Positions 24,557 through 33,340 of a stretch of DNA of 64,000 nucleotides are shown here, in pieces. Position 1 is the first letter of the stretch. Each line of letters opens with the position of its first letter. The DNA is from Caballeronia telluris (GTDB taxonomy: Bacteria; Pseudomonadota; Gammaproteobacteria; Burkholderiales; Burkholderiaceae), in the NCBI RefSeq assembly GCF_001544495.1, contig NZ_FCNZ02000015.1:62001-126000 (forward strand), given 5' to 3'. A program made the translations under genes and the position numbers. Under the pieces are notes generated by a model. That model did not search any database. It saw only the letters and a program-made list of their open reading frames with translations, and was not told where the DNA came from.

Positions 24557-25273
24557 TCACGCCTCGCTCTTGTTCTTGCCGAGATCGACGCCGAGCTGCT
24601 TGAGCTTGCGGTACAAGTGCGTGCGTTCCAACCCGGTCTTCTCCGCGACGCGCGTCATGCTGCCGTTCTCGCGCGCGAGGTGATATTCGAAGTACGCACG
24701 CTCGAACGCGTCGCGTGCGTCGCGCAGCGGAATGTCGAACGAAATCGATGCCGTCTGGCCCGTCTGCGCCTGCGGCATGCCCGCCGCGCCCGCATCGCCA
24801 GTCGCGCTCAAAGCGGACGCGCTCGGCAATGCCGCCGCCGCCGGCACGCTCGACAGCCCCGCGGGCGCGAGCGGCTTCGCCGTCGCGGACAAGATGGGCG
24901 CCGCCGCCGTTCCATGCGCGAGCCCCTGCTCCACCGCCTTCAGCAGCTTTTGCAGCGCGATCGGCTTCTCGAGGAAGTTGAGCGCGCCGATCTTCGTCGC
25001 TTCGACGGCCGTGTCGATGGTCGCATGGCCGGACATCATGATGACCGGCATCGTCAGCTTGCCCTGCGCGGCCCACTCCTTGAGCAGGGTCACGCCGTCG
25101 GTGTCGGGCATCCAGATGTCGAGCAGGACGAGATCGGGCGCCATCCGCAGACGGTAGTCGCGCGCATGCTGCGCGTTCTCAGCCGTCTCCACGACATGCC
25201 CCTCGTCGCTCAGGATTTCCGAGAGCAATTCCCGGATACCCATTTCGTCGTCTACCACCAGGATGGTTGCCAT
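24557..25273 (-). CDS. Short NtrX-like response regulator (receiver plus Fis-type HTH, no AAA+ domain)
   Basis: 238 residues. Receiver domain about 1-120 with acidic pocket DD (8-9), phospho-acceptor Asp52 in LLDIWMPDTDG, and the conserved Lys in NFLEKPI. A linker of about 60 residues rich in Ala, Pro and Ser follows. The C-terminal 45 residues (AYFEYHLARENGSMTRVAEK, then TGLERTHLYRKLKQLG) are a Fis-type helix-turn-helix like that of NtrX. The central sigma-54-activating AAA+ module of classic NtrX (about 450 residues) is absent, so this protein cannot drive sigma-54 open-complex formation in the usual way. Its start is next to the ntrY stop (25274), so kinase and regulator are coupled. Confidence 0.88.
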   Translation of the reverse strand: MATILVVDDEMGIRELLSEILSDEGHVVETAENAQHARDYRLRMAPDLVLLDIWMPDTDGVTLLKEWAAQGKLTMPVIMMSGHATIDTAVEATKIGALNFLEKPIALQKLLKAVEQGLAHGTAAAPILSATAKPLAPAGLSSVPAAAALPSASALSATGDAGAAGMPQAQTGQTASISFDIPLRDARDAFERAYFEYHLARENGSMTRVAEKTGLERTHLYRKLKQLGVDLGKNKSEA

Positions 25274-27667
25274 TTACGCTGCCCTTGTCTGCACTGTTGC
25301 TTTTGTCGTTCCGTGGCCTGGCGCCGCGCTCGCTGCCGGCGGCGTCGCGCCCGGCTGAGCGGCGTCGTCCGCGAGTTGGAGAAACAGGATCGATATCTGC
25401 GCACCTTCGATCACGTCGGCCGCCTTCAGCCGATTGCGAATGTCGATGCGCGCGCCGTGCTCGTCGACGATCTTCTTCACCGTTGCAAGCCCCAGGCCCG
25501 TGCCCTTCGCCTTCGTCGTGACGTAAGGTTCGAACGCACGCGAAAGAATGCGCGCCGAGAAGCCCGGACCGTTGTCCGATACCGTCAGCCGCACCGCAAC
25601 ACGCGCGTGGCCCGACGGGTCGGGGTCGCCATATTCTACTGTCCTCGTTTCGAGCAGCACGCGCGGTTCCGCAACATCCGCCACCGCGTCCTGCGCATTT
25701 TGAAGGAGGTTGTGGATCACTTGCCGAAGCTGCGTGGCGTCGCCGCGGATCACCGGCAGCTTCGCGAGGTCGATTGCGATCGGGCTCTTGCCCTCTTCGA
25801 TGCCATAGAGCGTCAGCACTTCCGCGACGAGATCGTTCAGTTGCAGATTGCCGAGCACCGCGGGCGGCGTGCGCGCGTATTCGCGGAAATCGTCGACCAT
25901 CTGCTTCATCGCCTGCACCTGGTTCACGATGGTCGTGGCGCCGCGCTTCAACACCTCGGCGTCGTGCGGCGAGAGCTTGTCGGCGAGCTTCATTTGCAGG
26001 CGCTCGGCGGAGAGCTGAATGGGCGTGAGCGGATTCTTGATCTCGTGCGCGAGCCGCCGCGCGACTTCGCCCCACGCAACCGAACGCTGCGCCGAGATCA
26101 CGTCGGAGATGTCGTCGAATACGACGACGTAACCGGCCGTCTCGGCGTCCTCGGTATCGCTTTCGGTCGCACTCAGCAACTGCGTGCCGCGCACGAGCAA
26201 GGTGAGCGGATCGTTCTCGCCCGGCACCGTCACCGCGATCTGCTGCTGCCAGTGTCCGCGATCGCCGATCGGCTTGCCGCTGCCGCTCGACGCCGCGTCG
26301 CGTTCGGCGAACGCCTTGCGCACCATCGCGCCGAACTCCGCGAGCACGTCGATCTGTTCGAACGGCTGATTCAGCGACGCGTTGAACGGCTGGCGGAAAA
26401 TGCGCTCGGCGCCGCGATTGGCGGTAGTCAGCCGGAACTGGCGGTCGAACACGAAGACGCCCGCCGTCAGGTTCGCGAGAATGCTTTCGAGGTACGCCTT
26501 TGAATGTTCGAGCGCCACGCGATTCGCCTCCACAGCCGCGCGCGCCTCGGACAACTGCCGCGTCATCGCGTTGAACGACTGCGTGAGAAAGCCGAGTTCG
26601 TCTCGCGATTTCACTTCGCGCTTGGGCGTGTAGTCGCCCTCCGCGACTTCCTTCGTGCCTTGCGCGAGCAAAAAGAGCGGCCGCGCAAGCTGATTGCCGA
26701 GCGCGAGCGCGAGCATCATCGCGATGAAGGTCGCGAGGAAGAGCGCGAGCGTCAGCGTGCCGATGTACATCTTTCGCAGGCCGGTGCGCCCGAGCCGCTT
26801 CTCCTGATATTCGCGATACGCGCGCTGCACGGCATCGGCGTTGCGCGCGAGCGCCTGGCTCACCGGCTGCTCGATCTGCAGGAAACGCTCGACGGGCTGC
26901 AGTTCCGTCGTGGTCGAGTCGGGGATCTTCACGATCACGCGCAGCCGCAGCGCGCCCTTCGGCCCCGTCACGCCCGGCTCGCCGTCGACTTCGCCTTCGA
27001 TCGCGCCATACGGGCGATCGCGCGACTGCGTGATCATGAGCGGCGTCGGCAGGTTGTCCGGCACGAGCGCCGAGAAGTTGCTCGACGCCTGCGCGATCAC
27101 GCGCACATCGGGCGCGGTTCCGCCGCCGCCGCGCATGGGCTCGACGATGGTCGCATCCTGCACGTTGAACTGGTCGCGCAGGCGCAGGAGCGCGAGCGTG
27201 AGGCTCGTGGGATCGGCGCTCGAAAGCTGGTCGCTCATCAGTCGGCCCTTGTTCTGCAGGTCGGAGAGCGACGCGTCGAGCATGCCCCGCCCGAGGTTCA
27301 GGCCCGAGGTCAGCGCGGTCTCGACGTTGACGTCGAACCACGATTCGATGCTGCGCGAGACGAACTGGTACGACACGACGTAGATGATGCCGCCCGGCAC
27401 GACGCCCACGAGCGCGAAGATGAACGCGAGCTTCGCGAGCAGCCGCGTGCCGAACTTGCCCTGCCGCACCCGCGACACGATCATGAGCACGAGTCCCGCG
27501 ACGATCGCGAGGAAGGTCAGCGCCACGGCCACGTTCGCCGCGTAGAGCCACGAGTAGTAGCGGTCGAAGAATTCGGTGTTGGCACTGGCGAGCGCGAGCA
27601 TCACGAGCAGCAGCACTGCCGTGATGGCGACCGTCGAGACCAGCAGGCGAACGACAAAGCTCTTCAT
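25274..27667 (-). CDS. NtrY-like membrane sensor histidine kinase
   Basis: 797 residues from the ATG at 27667 (MKSFVVRLLVSTVAITAVLL). Three or four N-terminal transmembrane helices bracket a periplasmic region (about 110-300), then a HAMP domain (LARPLFLLAQGTKEVAEGDY), a PAS domain (SILANLTAGVFVFDRQFRLT), the phospho-acceptor H-box RLAHEIKNPLTPIQLS, and ATPase boxes SDNGPGFSARIL and GTGLGLATVKKI. This is the NtrY architecture, linked in other bacteria to nitrogen or redox signalling and envelope control; signal unknown here. It lies between DUF4390 and the short NtrX. A GTG at 27700 in frame overlaps the DUF4390 stop and is less likely. Confidence 0.9.
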   Translation of the reverse strand: MKSFVVRLLVSTVAITAVLLLVMLALASANTEFFDRYYSWLYAANVAVALTFLAIVAGLVLMIVSRVRQGKFGTRLLAKLAFIFALVGVVPGGIIYVVSYQFVSRSIESWFDVNVETALTSGLNLGRGMLDASLSDLQNKGRLMSDQLSSADPTSLTLALLRLRDQFNVQDATIVEPMRGGGGTAPDVRVIAQASSNFSALVPDNLPTPLMITQSRDRPYGAIEGEVDGEPGVTGPKGALRLRVIVKIPDSTTTELQPVERFLQIEQPVSQALARNADAVQRAYREYQEKRLGRTGLRKMYIGTLTLALFLATFIAMMLALALGNQLARPLFLLAQGTKEVAEGDYTPKREVKSRDELGFLTQSFNAMTRQLSEARAAVEANRVALEHSKAYLESILANLTAGVFVFDRQFRLTTANRGAERIFRQPFNASLNQPFEQIDVLAEFGAMVRKAFAERDAASSGSGKPIGDRGHWQQQIAVTVPGENDPLTLLVRGTQLLSATESDTEDAETAGYVVVFDDISDVISAQRSVAWGEVARRLAHEIKNPLTPIQLSAERLQMKLADKLSPHDAEVLKRGATTIVNQVQAMKQMVDDFREYARTPPAVLGNLQLNDLVAEVLTLYGIEEGKSPIAIDLAKLPVIRGDATQLRQVIHNLLQNAQDAVADVAEPRVLLETRTVEYGDPDPSGHARVAVRLTVSDNGPGFSARILSRAFEPYVTTKAKGTGLGLATVKKIVDEHGARIDIRNRLKAADVIEGAQISILFLQLADDAAQPGATPPAASAAPGHGTTKATVQTRAA

Positions 27668-27689
27668 GTTCGTGCGACGCCGGCGGAGT

Positions 27690-28286
27690 TTATTTAGCAC
27701 GCTCAGCCGCCGTAAAGGTAAAACGCTTCCAGTCGGAGGCGAGGCTCCAGTCGCGGTTGTTGACCGCGTCGATCTGGAAGGGTTTGGGCATCAGCGCGAT
27801 GTCGAGCTGCATGCGCACCGACGCGTTATAGGTCTCGCCCGGCCTCACCTGATTGCGGTCGATCACGTGCCACGACGTCACGTGCTTGATCACGTCGAGC
27901 GCTTCATTGAGCGAGGTGAAGCCGAGTTGCAAGCCGCCCGTCGATACGCGGTACTCGCGCGTCAGCGGCTGAAACGATAACCGGATGCTCTGCGACACGT
28001 TCACCGGCTCTTCGTCGAACCAGTACCAGCGCGGGCGCGACAGGTTGAAATCGGTCGTGAAGTAGACCGGCACGCCCTTGTTGACGGCGTCTTCGAGACT
28101 GCTGTTGAGATCGAAGTTGAAACGCGCGTCGATGCTCCAGCCGCTGCCGTCCGCCTGCAGCGACGCCCGCTGCACGGCGATCGTGTCGGCGAATGCGGGG
28201 TCGGCCGCGGCGAGGCTCGACAGCAGCGCCAGCACGGTCCAGACCAAGGCCACGAGCCGAAGCGGAAAAAAGCGTTTGATCGTCAC
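27690..28286 (-). CDS. DUF4390 exported protein
   Basis: 198 residues with a signal peptide (hydrophobic stretch at about 8-34, ending AFA-DT). The mature part is beta-rich, with DARFNFDLNSSLEDAVNKGV, PRWYWFDEEPVNVSQ and YRVSTGGLQLGFTSLNEAL, matching DUF4390. No biochemical function is known. It always sits between rsmB and ntrY in this group, so a link to envelope sensing by the NtrY kinase is a reasonable guess, not a demonstrated one. The start overlaps the rsmB stop (ATGA). Confidence 0.85.
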   Translation of the reverse strand: MTIKRFFPLRLVALVWTVLALLSSLAAADPAFADTIAVQRASLQADGSGWSIDARFNFDLNSSLEDAVNKGVPVYFTTDFNLSRPRWYWFDEEPVNVSQSIRLSFQPLTREYRVSTGGLQLGFTSLNEALDVIKHVTSWHVIDRNQVRPGETYNASVRMQLDIALMPKPFQIDAVNNRDWSLASDWKRFTFTAAERAK

Positions 28287-29773
28287 CGTTTCTGAAAGCG
28301 CGCGTAGAAGAATCCGTCGTGGTCCGCGATGGGTTCCGCGTCCTGGTTCGAGATGGAGCGGGTACGATGCGCCTCGCCCTGACCGGCTTCCGCGTCACGT
28401 GCACCGTCCGTCGAATCCTGCGAAGGAACGGCGCCCGCGCGGGCGCTGGCCGGCCGGCCAGTCGGTAATATCTGGCCCGGCGCGTCCAATCGTACCGCAT
28501 CTTCGTGCACGGCTCCAAACCAGCGGGCCTGCTCCTCGCCCTCCTCGGGGAAGATCGAACACGTCACGTAAAGCAGTTCGCCGCCCGTAGCAACCAGCGG
28601 CCACAGCGCCGACACGATGCGCCGCTGTTCTTCGACGAGCGCCGCGATGTCGGACGGCCGGCGCAGCCAGCGGATGTCCGGATGACGCCGCACGATGCCC
28701 GATGCCGAACACGGCACGTCGGCGAGGATGCGATCGAACGGATCGCCGTCGGACCATGCCGACGGGTCGCCCGCATCGCCGACGCGAATTTCCGCGTCCA
28801 GCTTCAGGCGGTCGAGATTCTGTTTGATGCGGCCCGCGCGCTGCGCGTCGCTTTCGAGCGCGATCAGCTCGACGTCGGCCAGCTCCAGGATGTGGCCCGT
28901 CTTGCCGCCGGGCGCGGCGCACGCGTCGAGCACGCGCATGCCGTTTTTCGCGCCAAGCAGTTGCGCGGCGAGTTGCGCGCCCGCGTCCTGCACGGAGACG
29001 ACACCATCGTCGAAGCCCGGAATCCGGTCGACCGGCATCGGCGTTTGCAGGCGAACCGCGTGTTCACCGGCAGCGTCCGCTTCGATGTTCGCGGCCTTGA
29101 GCGTCTCGAGATAGTCGGCCACCGTGGTCCGGCGCGTGTTCACGCGCAGCGTGAGCGGACCCTGACGATTGCCCGCATCGAGGATGCTTTCCCACGCGTC
29201 GGGCTGGCCGCGCTTCACCGCGTCGATCCACCACGACGGGTAGTTCCAGCGCGCGACGGGCTCCTGCCGCGCCGCTTCGAGCAGGCTGTCGCGTTCGCGC
29301 AGGAAGTTGCGCAGCACGGCGTTGACCAGCCCCTTCGCGAACGCAAACTCGCGGCGCGCGGCAATCGCATTCACGGCCTGATCGACTACGGTGAACGGCG
29401 CGTAGGCGGCGTGCGCTTCATCGTCGACGAGCAGCGCGAACGCGCACGCGAGCACGTTCGCGACGTGCGGCGGCGGCGCCTTGCGCACGAGCTTGTGCAG
29501 CAGCGCGTCGGCGAGGGCAAGACGGCGCATCGTGCGATACGCGATGTCCTGCGTCGCACCGCGCGCCGCGGACTGGCCGGCTGCGAGCACGGTTTGCAGC
29601 GCCGCGGGCAAGGCCGCGCCGGCGCGCACGGCGCCAACCGCTTGCGCGGCGCCGTCGAGCGCGAACGCGAGCGAATCGGGTGCGAGGTGCAGCGTGCCGA
29701 GACGGGCGTCGGACGGCGCTCGCGCCTGATCGGCCGGGGCGGGAGCGCGTCGTCGGGAAGGCTTGTCGGTCAT
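28283..29773 (-). CDS. rsmB: 16S rRNA (cytosine-967, C5)-methyltransferase RsmB
   Basis: 496 residues from the ATG at 29773. N-terminal NusB-like helical domain (about 60-190), then the SAM-dependent m5C methyltransferase: motif I VLDACAAPGGKTGHILEL, motif IV DVPCSASGIVRRHPDI (with the releasing Cys), and motif VI YVTCSIFPEEGEEQ (catalytic Cys). Near the C-terminus an insertion of about 40 polar residues (AVPSQDSTDGARDAEAGQGE and on) precedes the final DHDGFFYARFQKR; E. coli RsmB (about 430 residues) lacks it. Same strand as fmt/def and htpX; a terminator lies between it and htpX. Confidence 0.94.
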   Translation of the reverse strand: MTDKPSRRRAPAPADQARAPSDARLGTLHLAPDSLAFALDGAAQAVGAVRAGAALPAALQTVLAAGQSAARGATQDIAYRTMRRLALADALLHKLVRKAPPPHVANVLACAFALLVDDEAHAAYAPFTVVDQAVNAIAARREFAFAKGLVNAVLRNFLRERDSLLEAARQEPVARWNYPSWWIDAVKRGQPDAWESILDAGNRQGPLTLRVNTRRTTVADYLETLKAANIEADAAGEHAVRLQTPMPVDRIPGFDDGVVSVQDAGAQLAAQLLGAKNGMRVLDACAAPGGKTGHILELADVELIALESDAQRAGRIKQNLDRLKLDAEIRVGDAGDPSAWSDGDPFDRILADVPCSASGIVRRHPDIRWLRRPSDIAALVEEQRRIVSALWPLVATGGELLYVTCSIFPEEGEEQARWFGAVHEDAVRLDAPGQILPTGRPASARAGAVPSQDSTDGARDAEAGQGEAHRTRSISNQDAEPIADHDGFFYARFQKR

Positions 29774-29884
29774 GTGGGAGTCAGGACGTCGAGCGGCGAC
29801 ATGCCGGCTCGCACAAACGAGGCATTGTAACTGGTGGGAAAGGCGGGGCAGAAAGGCCAGGGCTCCGCGCGGCGGCGCCATGCA

Positions 29885-29910
29885 AAAGGGCCGCTTTTCA
29901 GCGGCCCTTC
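29885..29910 (-). terminator. Terminator after htpX
   Basis: Stem AAGGGCCGCT / AGCGGCCCTT with a TTTC loop; on the minus strand it is followed by TTTTGC. It lies 20 bases past the htpX stop and 110 bases before the rsmB start. Confidence 0.8.
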
Positions 29911-29928
29911 CGCTCACTCACGTCGCGA

Positions 29929-30783
29929 TCAGATCCTGCCGGTGCGCGCCATTTCCATCAGTCTTGCGACGCGCTCTTCGGTGGCCGGGTGGGTCGAGAA
30001 CAGATTCGCGATGCCGCCGCCGGACAGCGGATTCATGATCATCATCTGCGCGGTGGCCGGATGCGCCTCCGCCGTCGGGAACCGCACGCCCGTCGCATAC
30101 GCATGGATCTTTTCCAGCGCGCTCGCGAGCGCCTGCGGATCGCCCGAAATCTGCGCGCCGCCGCGGTCGGCTTCGAACTCGCGCGCCCGCGAGATCGCCA
30201 TCTGGATCAACGCGCCCGCGATCGGCGCGAGAATCGCCACCGCGATGCTCGCGATGAAATTCGTCGGACGGCCTTCCTCGTCACGCCCGCCGAAGAACAT
30301 CGCGAAGTTCGCGAGCGCGGAGATCGCACCGGCCATCGTCGCGGACACCGTCGAAATGAGGATGTCGCGATGCTTCACGTGGGCGAGTTCGTGCGCCATC
30401 ACGCCGCGCAATTCACGCTCGGACAGCACCCGCAGAATGCCGGTCGTGGCCGCGACGGCCGCGTGCTCCGGGTTGCGGCCGGTCGCGAACGCGTTCGGCG
30501 CGTCCTCGTTGATCAGATAGACGCGCGGCATCGGCAGTTCGGCCCGCGCCGCGAGGTCGCGCACCATGCGATAGAACTGCGGCGCGCTGGCTTCGTCGAC
30601 TTCCTGCGCGTTGTACATGCGCAAAACCATCTTGTCGGAGAACCAGTAGGAAAAGAAATTCATGCCGAGCGCGACGAGCAGCGCGAGCATCATCCCCTTC
30701 GACCCGCCGATCATCCCGCCGATGACGACAAAAAGGGCCGTGATCGCTGCCATCAGCATCGCGGTTTTGACCCAGTTGAACAT
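29929..30783 (-). CDS. htpX: Membrane zinc metalloprotease HtpX
   Basis: 284 residues from the ATG at 30783 (MFNWVKTAMLMAAITALFVV). M48B protease of the inner membrane that degrades misfolded membrane proteins under stress. Two N-terminal hydrophobic segments, the zinc motif HELAH in RGVMAHELAHVKHRDIL, two further hydrophobic segments, and the third ligand in AREFEADRGGAQISGDP. In frame MRSSD before this start is not conserved. A sigma-70-like promoter lies just before the lysE stop. Confidence 0.95.
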   Translation of the reverse strand: MFNWVKTAMLMAAITALFVVIGGMIGGSKGMMLALLVALGMNFFSYWFSDKMVLRMYNAQEVDEASAPQFYRMVRDLAARAELPMPRVYLINEDAPNAFATGRNPEHAAVAATTGILRVLSERELRGVMAHELAHVKHRDILISTVSATMAGAISALANFAMFFGGRDEEGRPTNFIASIAVAILAPIAGALIQMAISRAREFEADRGGAQISGDPQALASALEKIHAYATGVRFPTAEAHPATAQMMIMNPLSGGGIANLFSTHPATEERVARLMEMARTGRI

Positions 30784-30872
30784 GTCTGAACTCCTCACCC
30801 TTAATCAAATGCGCGTCTCGCGCGAATGGGCCAAAGCACGATTGCCCGGCACCACGATTGTAAGCAAAATGT

Positions 30873-30900
30873 TAGATATGGGCATCGTTCGATAATTCAA
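30873..30900 (-). promoter_or_regulatory. Candidate promoter of htpX
   Basis: On the minus strand TTGAAT (30900-30895), a 16-base spacer, then TATCTA (30878-30873), about 90 bases before the htpX ATG and directly after the stop of the upstream lysE-like gene. Confidence 0.45.
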
Positions 30901-31545
30901 TTACCTGTGCGAAGTCGCGAGTTTGATTCCCAGTCCGACGAATGCGCTGCCGACGCCGCGATCGAGCCAGCGCTTCACGCCGGGCTTGCCGGAGAAGCGC
31001 TGCGTGACGCTGCCCGCGATCCACGCGACAAAACCGTTCCAGACCGTGCTCATCACGATGAAGACGAGGCCGAGCGCGAGGAACGCGAGGACCTTGTGCG
31101 GGCTATCGGCGGCGACGAATTGCGGGAAGAACGACACGAAAAAGAGCACGACTTTCGGATTCAGCACGTTCGTGACGAATCCCTGCGCGAAAAGCTGCCG
31201 CAGCGATTTGGGCGCCGTTTTGATCTTCTGCGCCGCGCCTTCGTCGCTTGCAGCTTCCGGCTGGGCAAAAATCAGGCGCACGCCGAGATAAATCAGATAG
31301 ATCGCGCCGGCGAACTTGACGACGGTGAACGCCGTGGCCGATGCGGCGAGAAGCGCGGTCAGGCCGAACGCGCAAGCGAGCGTATGGACGATGCAGCCGG
31401 CCGAAATGCCAAGCGCCGACACGATGCCCGCCCCGCGCCCCTGCGCGACGCTGCGGCCGACGATGTAAGCGGTGTCGGGTCCGGGCGTGACGTTCAGCAG
31501 GAAAACCGCGACGAGAAAGAGCGAAAAACTGGTAATGCCGAGCAT
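30901..31545 (-). CDS. LysE/RhtB-family amino-acid exporter
   Basis: 214 residues, six hydrophobic segments. Family signature NVTPGPDTAYIVGRSVAQGR near the N-terminus, then GISAGCIVHTLACAFG and GFVTNVLNPKVVLFFVSFFP. Members export amino acids such as lysine, homoserine, threonine or leucine; substrate unknown. It lies 60 bases after fmt in the same direction and directly before htpX. Confidence 0.88.
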   Translation of the reverse strand: MLGITSFSLFLVAVFLLNVTPGPDTAYIVGRSVAQGRGAGIVSALGISAGCIVHTLACAFGLTALLAASATAFTVVKFAGAIYLIYLGVRLIFAQPEAASDEGAAQKIKTAPKSLRQLFAQGFVTNVLNPKVVLFFVSFFPQFVAADSPHKVLAFLALGLVFIVMSTVWNGFVAWIAGSVTQRFSGKPGVKRWLDRGVGSAFVGLGIKLATSHR

Positions 31546-31605
31546 CTTGGGGCTCCGAAAAGCGTGTAATTCGAACCTTCGATTCTAGCCCCAGCAACCC
31601 CGGCG

Positions 31606-32592
31606 TTACGCATCGGCGGGAGCCGGCGCGAACCGCTGGCCCCGGATAAGCGGGAAACCCGCGAGAAACTCGCGCACCGGCAGGCGCTTGCCGCCCGGCT
31701 TCTGAAGCTGGGTAAGCCGCAACGCGCCCTCGCCGCACGCCACGACGACGCCTTGCGCCGACACATCGAGAATCGCGCCGGGCTCCTGGCTCGCCGGCAT
31801 CTCCAGCGCCTCCGCGGCCCAGAACTTGACCGCGGCGCCGTCGAGCGTGCCGAACGCGCCGGGGAACGGGTCGAACGCGCGGATCTGGCGCGCGAGCGCG
31901 TCGGCGGGACGGCGCCAGTCGAGCGCGGCTTCGTGCTTGGCGATCTTCGCGGCGTAGGTGGCGCCTTCGTCCGGCTGCGGCGTGGCGGGAAGCCGGCCCT
32001 CGCGCTCCAGATCGCGCAGCGCCTGCACGACGAGATCCGCCCCGAGTTGCGCGAGACGGTCGTGCAGCGTTCCGGTCGTGTCGTTCGGAAGAATGACGGT
32101 GCGCGCCTCGCGGATCATCGCGCCGGTGTCGAGCCCGGCGTCCATTTGCATCAACGTGATGCCGGTTTCCGCGTCGCCGGCTTCGATCGCGCGGTGGATC
32201 GGCGCGGCGCCGCGCCAGCGCGGCAAGAGCGAAGCGTGGATGTTGATCGAACCGTGCGGCGCGATGTCGAGCACTTCCTGCGGCAGGATCAGCCCGTAAG
32301 CGGCGACCACCATCACGTCGTGCGGCGTGGCGCGCAGCAAGTCGATTGCCGCCGACGCTTCCTCGGGATACTTGCCGTTACGCCGCAGCGACGTCGGCTG
32401 CGCGACTTCCAACCCCTGCTCCACCGCATATCGCTTCACCGGGCTGGCGGTGAGCTTCATGCCGCGCCCGGCGGGCCGGTCGGGCTGGGTAAGCACGAGC
32501 GGCACGGCGAATCCCGCTGCGTGAATCGCCGCGAGCGCGGCGGCGGCAAATTCCGGGGTTCCGGCAAAAACGACACGCAGCGATTGGGTCAT
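31606..32592 (-). CDS. fmt: Methionyl-tRNA formyltransferase
   Basis: 328 residues. Formylates Met-tRNA(fMet) for initiation. Core motifs: RVVFAGTPEFAAAALAAIH, the loop LTQPDRPAGRGMKLTASPVK, and the catalytic region SINIHASLLPRWRGAAPIHR followed by GITLMQMDAGLDTGAMI. The C-terminal OB-like domain binds the tRNA. It follows def by 44 bases; the two act at opposite ends of the formyl-methionine cycle and are usually co-transcribed. Confidence 0.97.
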   Translation of the reverse strand: MTQSLRVVFAGTPEFAAAALAAIHAAGFAVPLVLTQPDRPAGRGMKLTASPVKRYAVEQGLEVAQPTSLRRNGKYPEEASAAIDLLRATPHDVMVVAAYGLILPQEVLDIAPHGSINIHASLLPRWRGAAPIHRAIEAGDAETGITLMQMDAGLDTGAMIREARTVILPNDTTGTLHDRLAQLGADLVVQALRDLEREGRLPATPQPDEGATYAAKIAKHEAALDWRRPADALARQIRAFDPFPGAFGTLDGAAVKFWAAEALEMPASQEPGAILDVSAQGVVVACGEGALRLTQLQKPGGKRLPVREFLAGFPLIRGQRFAPAPADA

Positions 32593-32636
32593 CGATCAGG
32601 CAGCCTGCTTATTCGGTGAAACGATAAAAAAAAGCG

Positions 32637-33140
32637 TCACAGCGCCTTTTCGAGCTTCTTCATCTTGCCGCGAATACGTGTCTGCTTGAGCTGCGACAGG
32701 TATTCGACGAACACGTGCCCCTCCAGGTGATCCATTTCGTGCTGGATGCACACGGCGAGCAGCCCGTCGCAGTCGATCTCGAACGATTCGCCCTTTGCGT
32801 TGAGCGCCTTCACGCGCACTTTTTCCGGACGTTCGACGAAGTCATAGATGCCGGGCACCGACAGGCAACCCTCCTCCCAGTCCTTCTTCGTGTCGCTCGA
32901 CCAGACGATCTCCGGGTTGATGAAGACCTGGAGATCGTCGTGCGCGTCGGAGACGTCGATCACGATCACGCGTTCGTGCACGTCCACCTGCGTGGCCGCG
33001 AGGCCGACGCCGGGTGCGGCGTACATCGTCTCGGCCATATCGGCGACGAGCTTGCGAATGCGTTCGTCCACGGCGGCGACGGGCTTCGCCACCTTGTTGA
33101 GCCGTTTGTCGGGGTAGTTGAGTATCTTGAGCAGAGCCAT
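32637..33140 (-). CDS. def: Peptide deformylase
   Basis: 167 residues from the ATG at 33140 (MALLKILNYPDKRLNKVAKP). Removes the N-formyl group from new proteins. The three family motifs are present: GVGLAATQ, EEGCLSVPG (metal Cys) and QHEMDHLEG (metal His pair and catalytic Glu). First gene of a long minus-strand series; divergent from dprA. Confidence 0.97.
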   Translation of the reverse strand: MALLKILNYPDKRLNKVAKPVAAVDERIRKLVADMAETMYAAPGVGLAATQVDVHERVIVIDVSDAHDDLQVFINPEIVWSSDTKKDWEEGCLSVPGIYDFVERPEKVRVKALNAKGESFEIDCDGLLAVCIQHEMDHLEGHVFVEYLSQLKQTRIRGKMKKLEKAL

Positions 33141-33340
33141 GTTTCGAAGTATCGGCGCGCAGCGCGGCGCGCGGAAGTCGGCCATTCGGCCAGGTTGCGG
33201 GCGGGTGCCGGGGTGCGGAAGATAGGCGGCTGAATCTCGCCGGTTTCAACGCAGTCCACTGACGGCTGCACCGCGCATTGAGCATGCGAGCGCGGCCGGG
33301 CGGCGACCCTTTATGTGTTTCGGAATATGAAAATTTTAAC

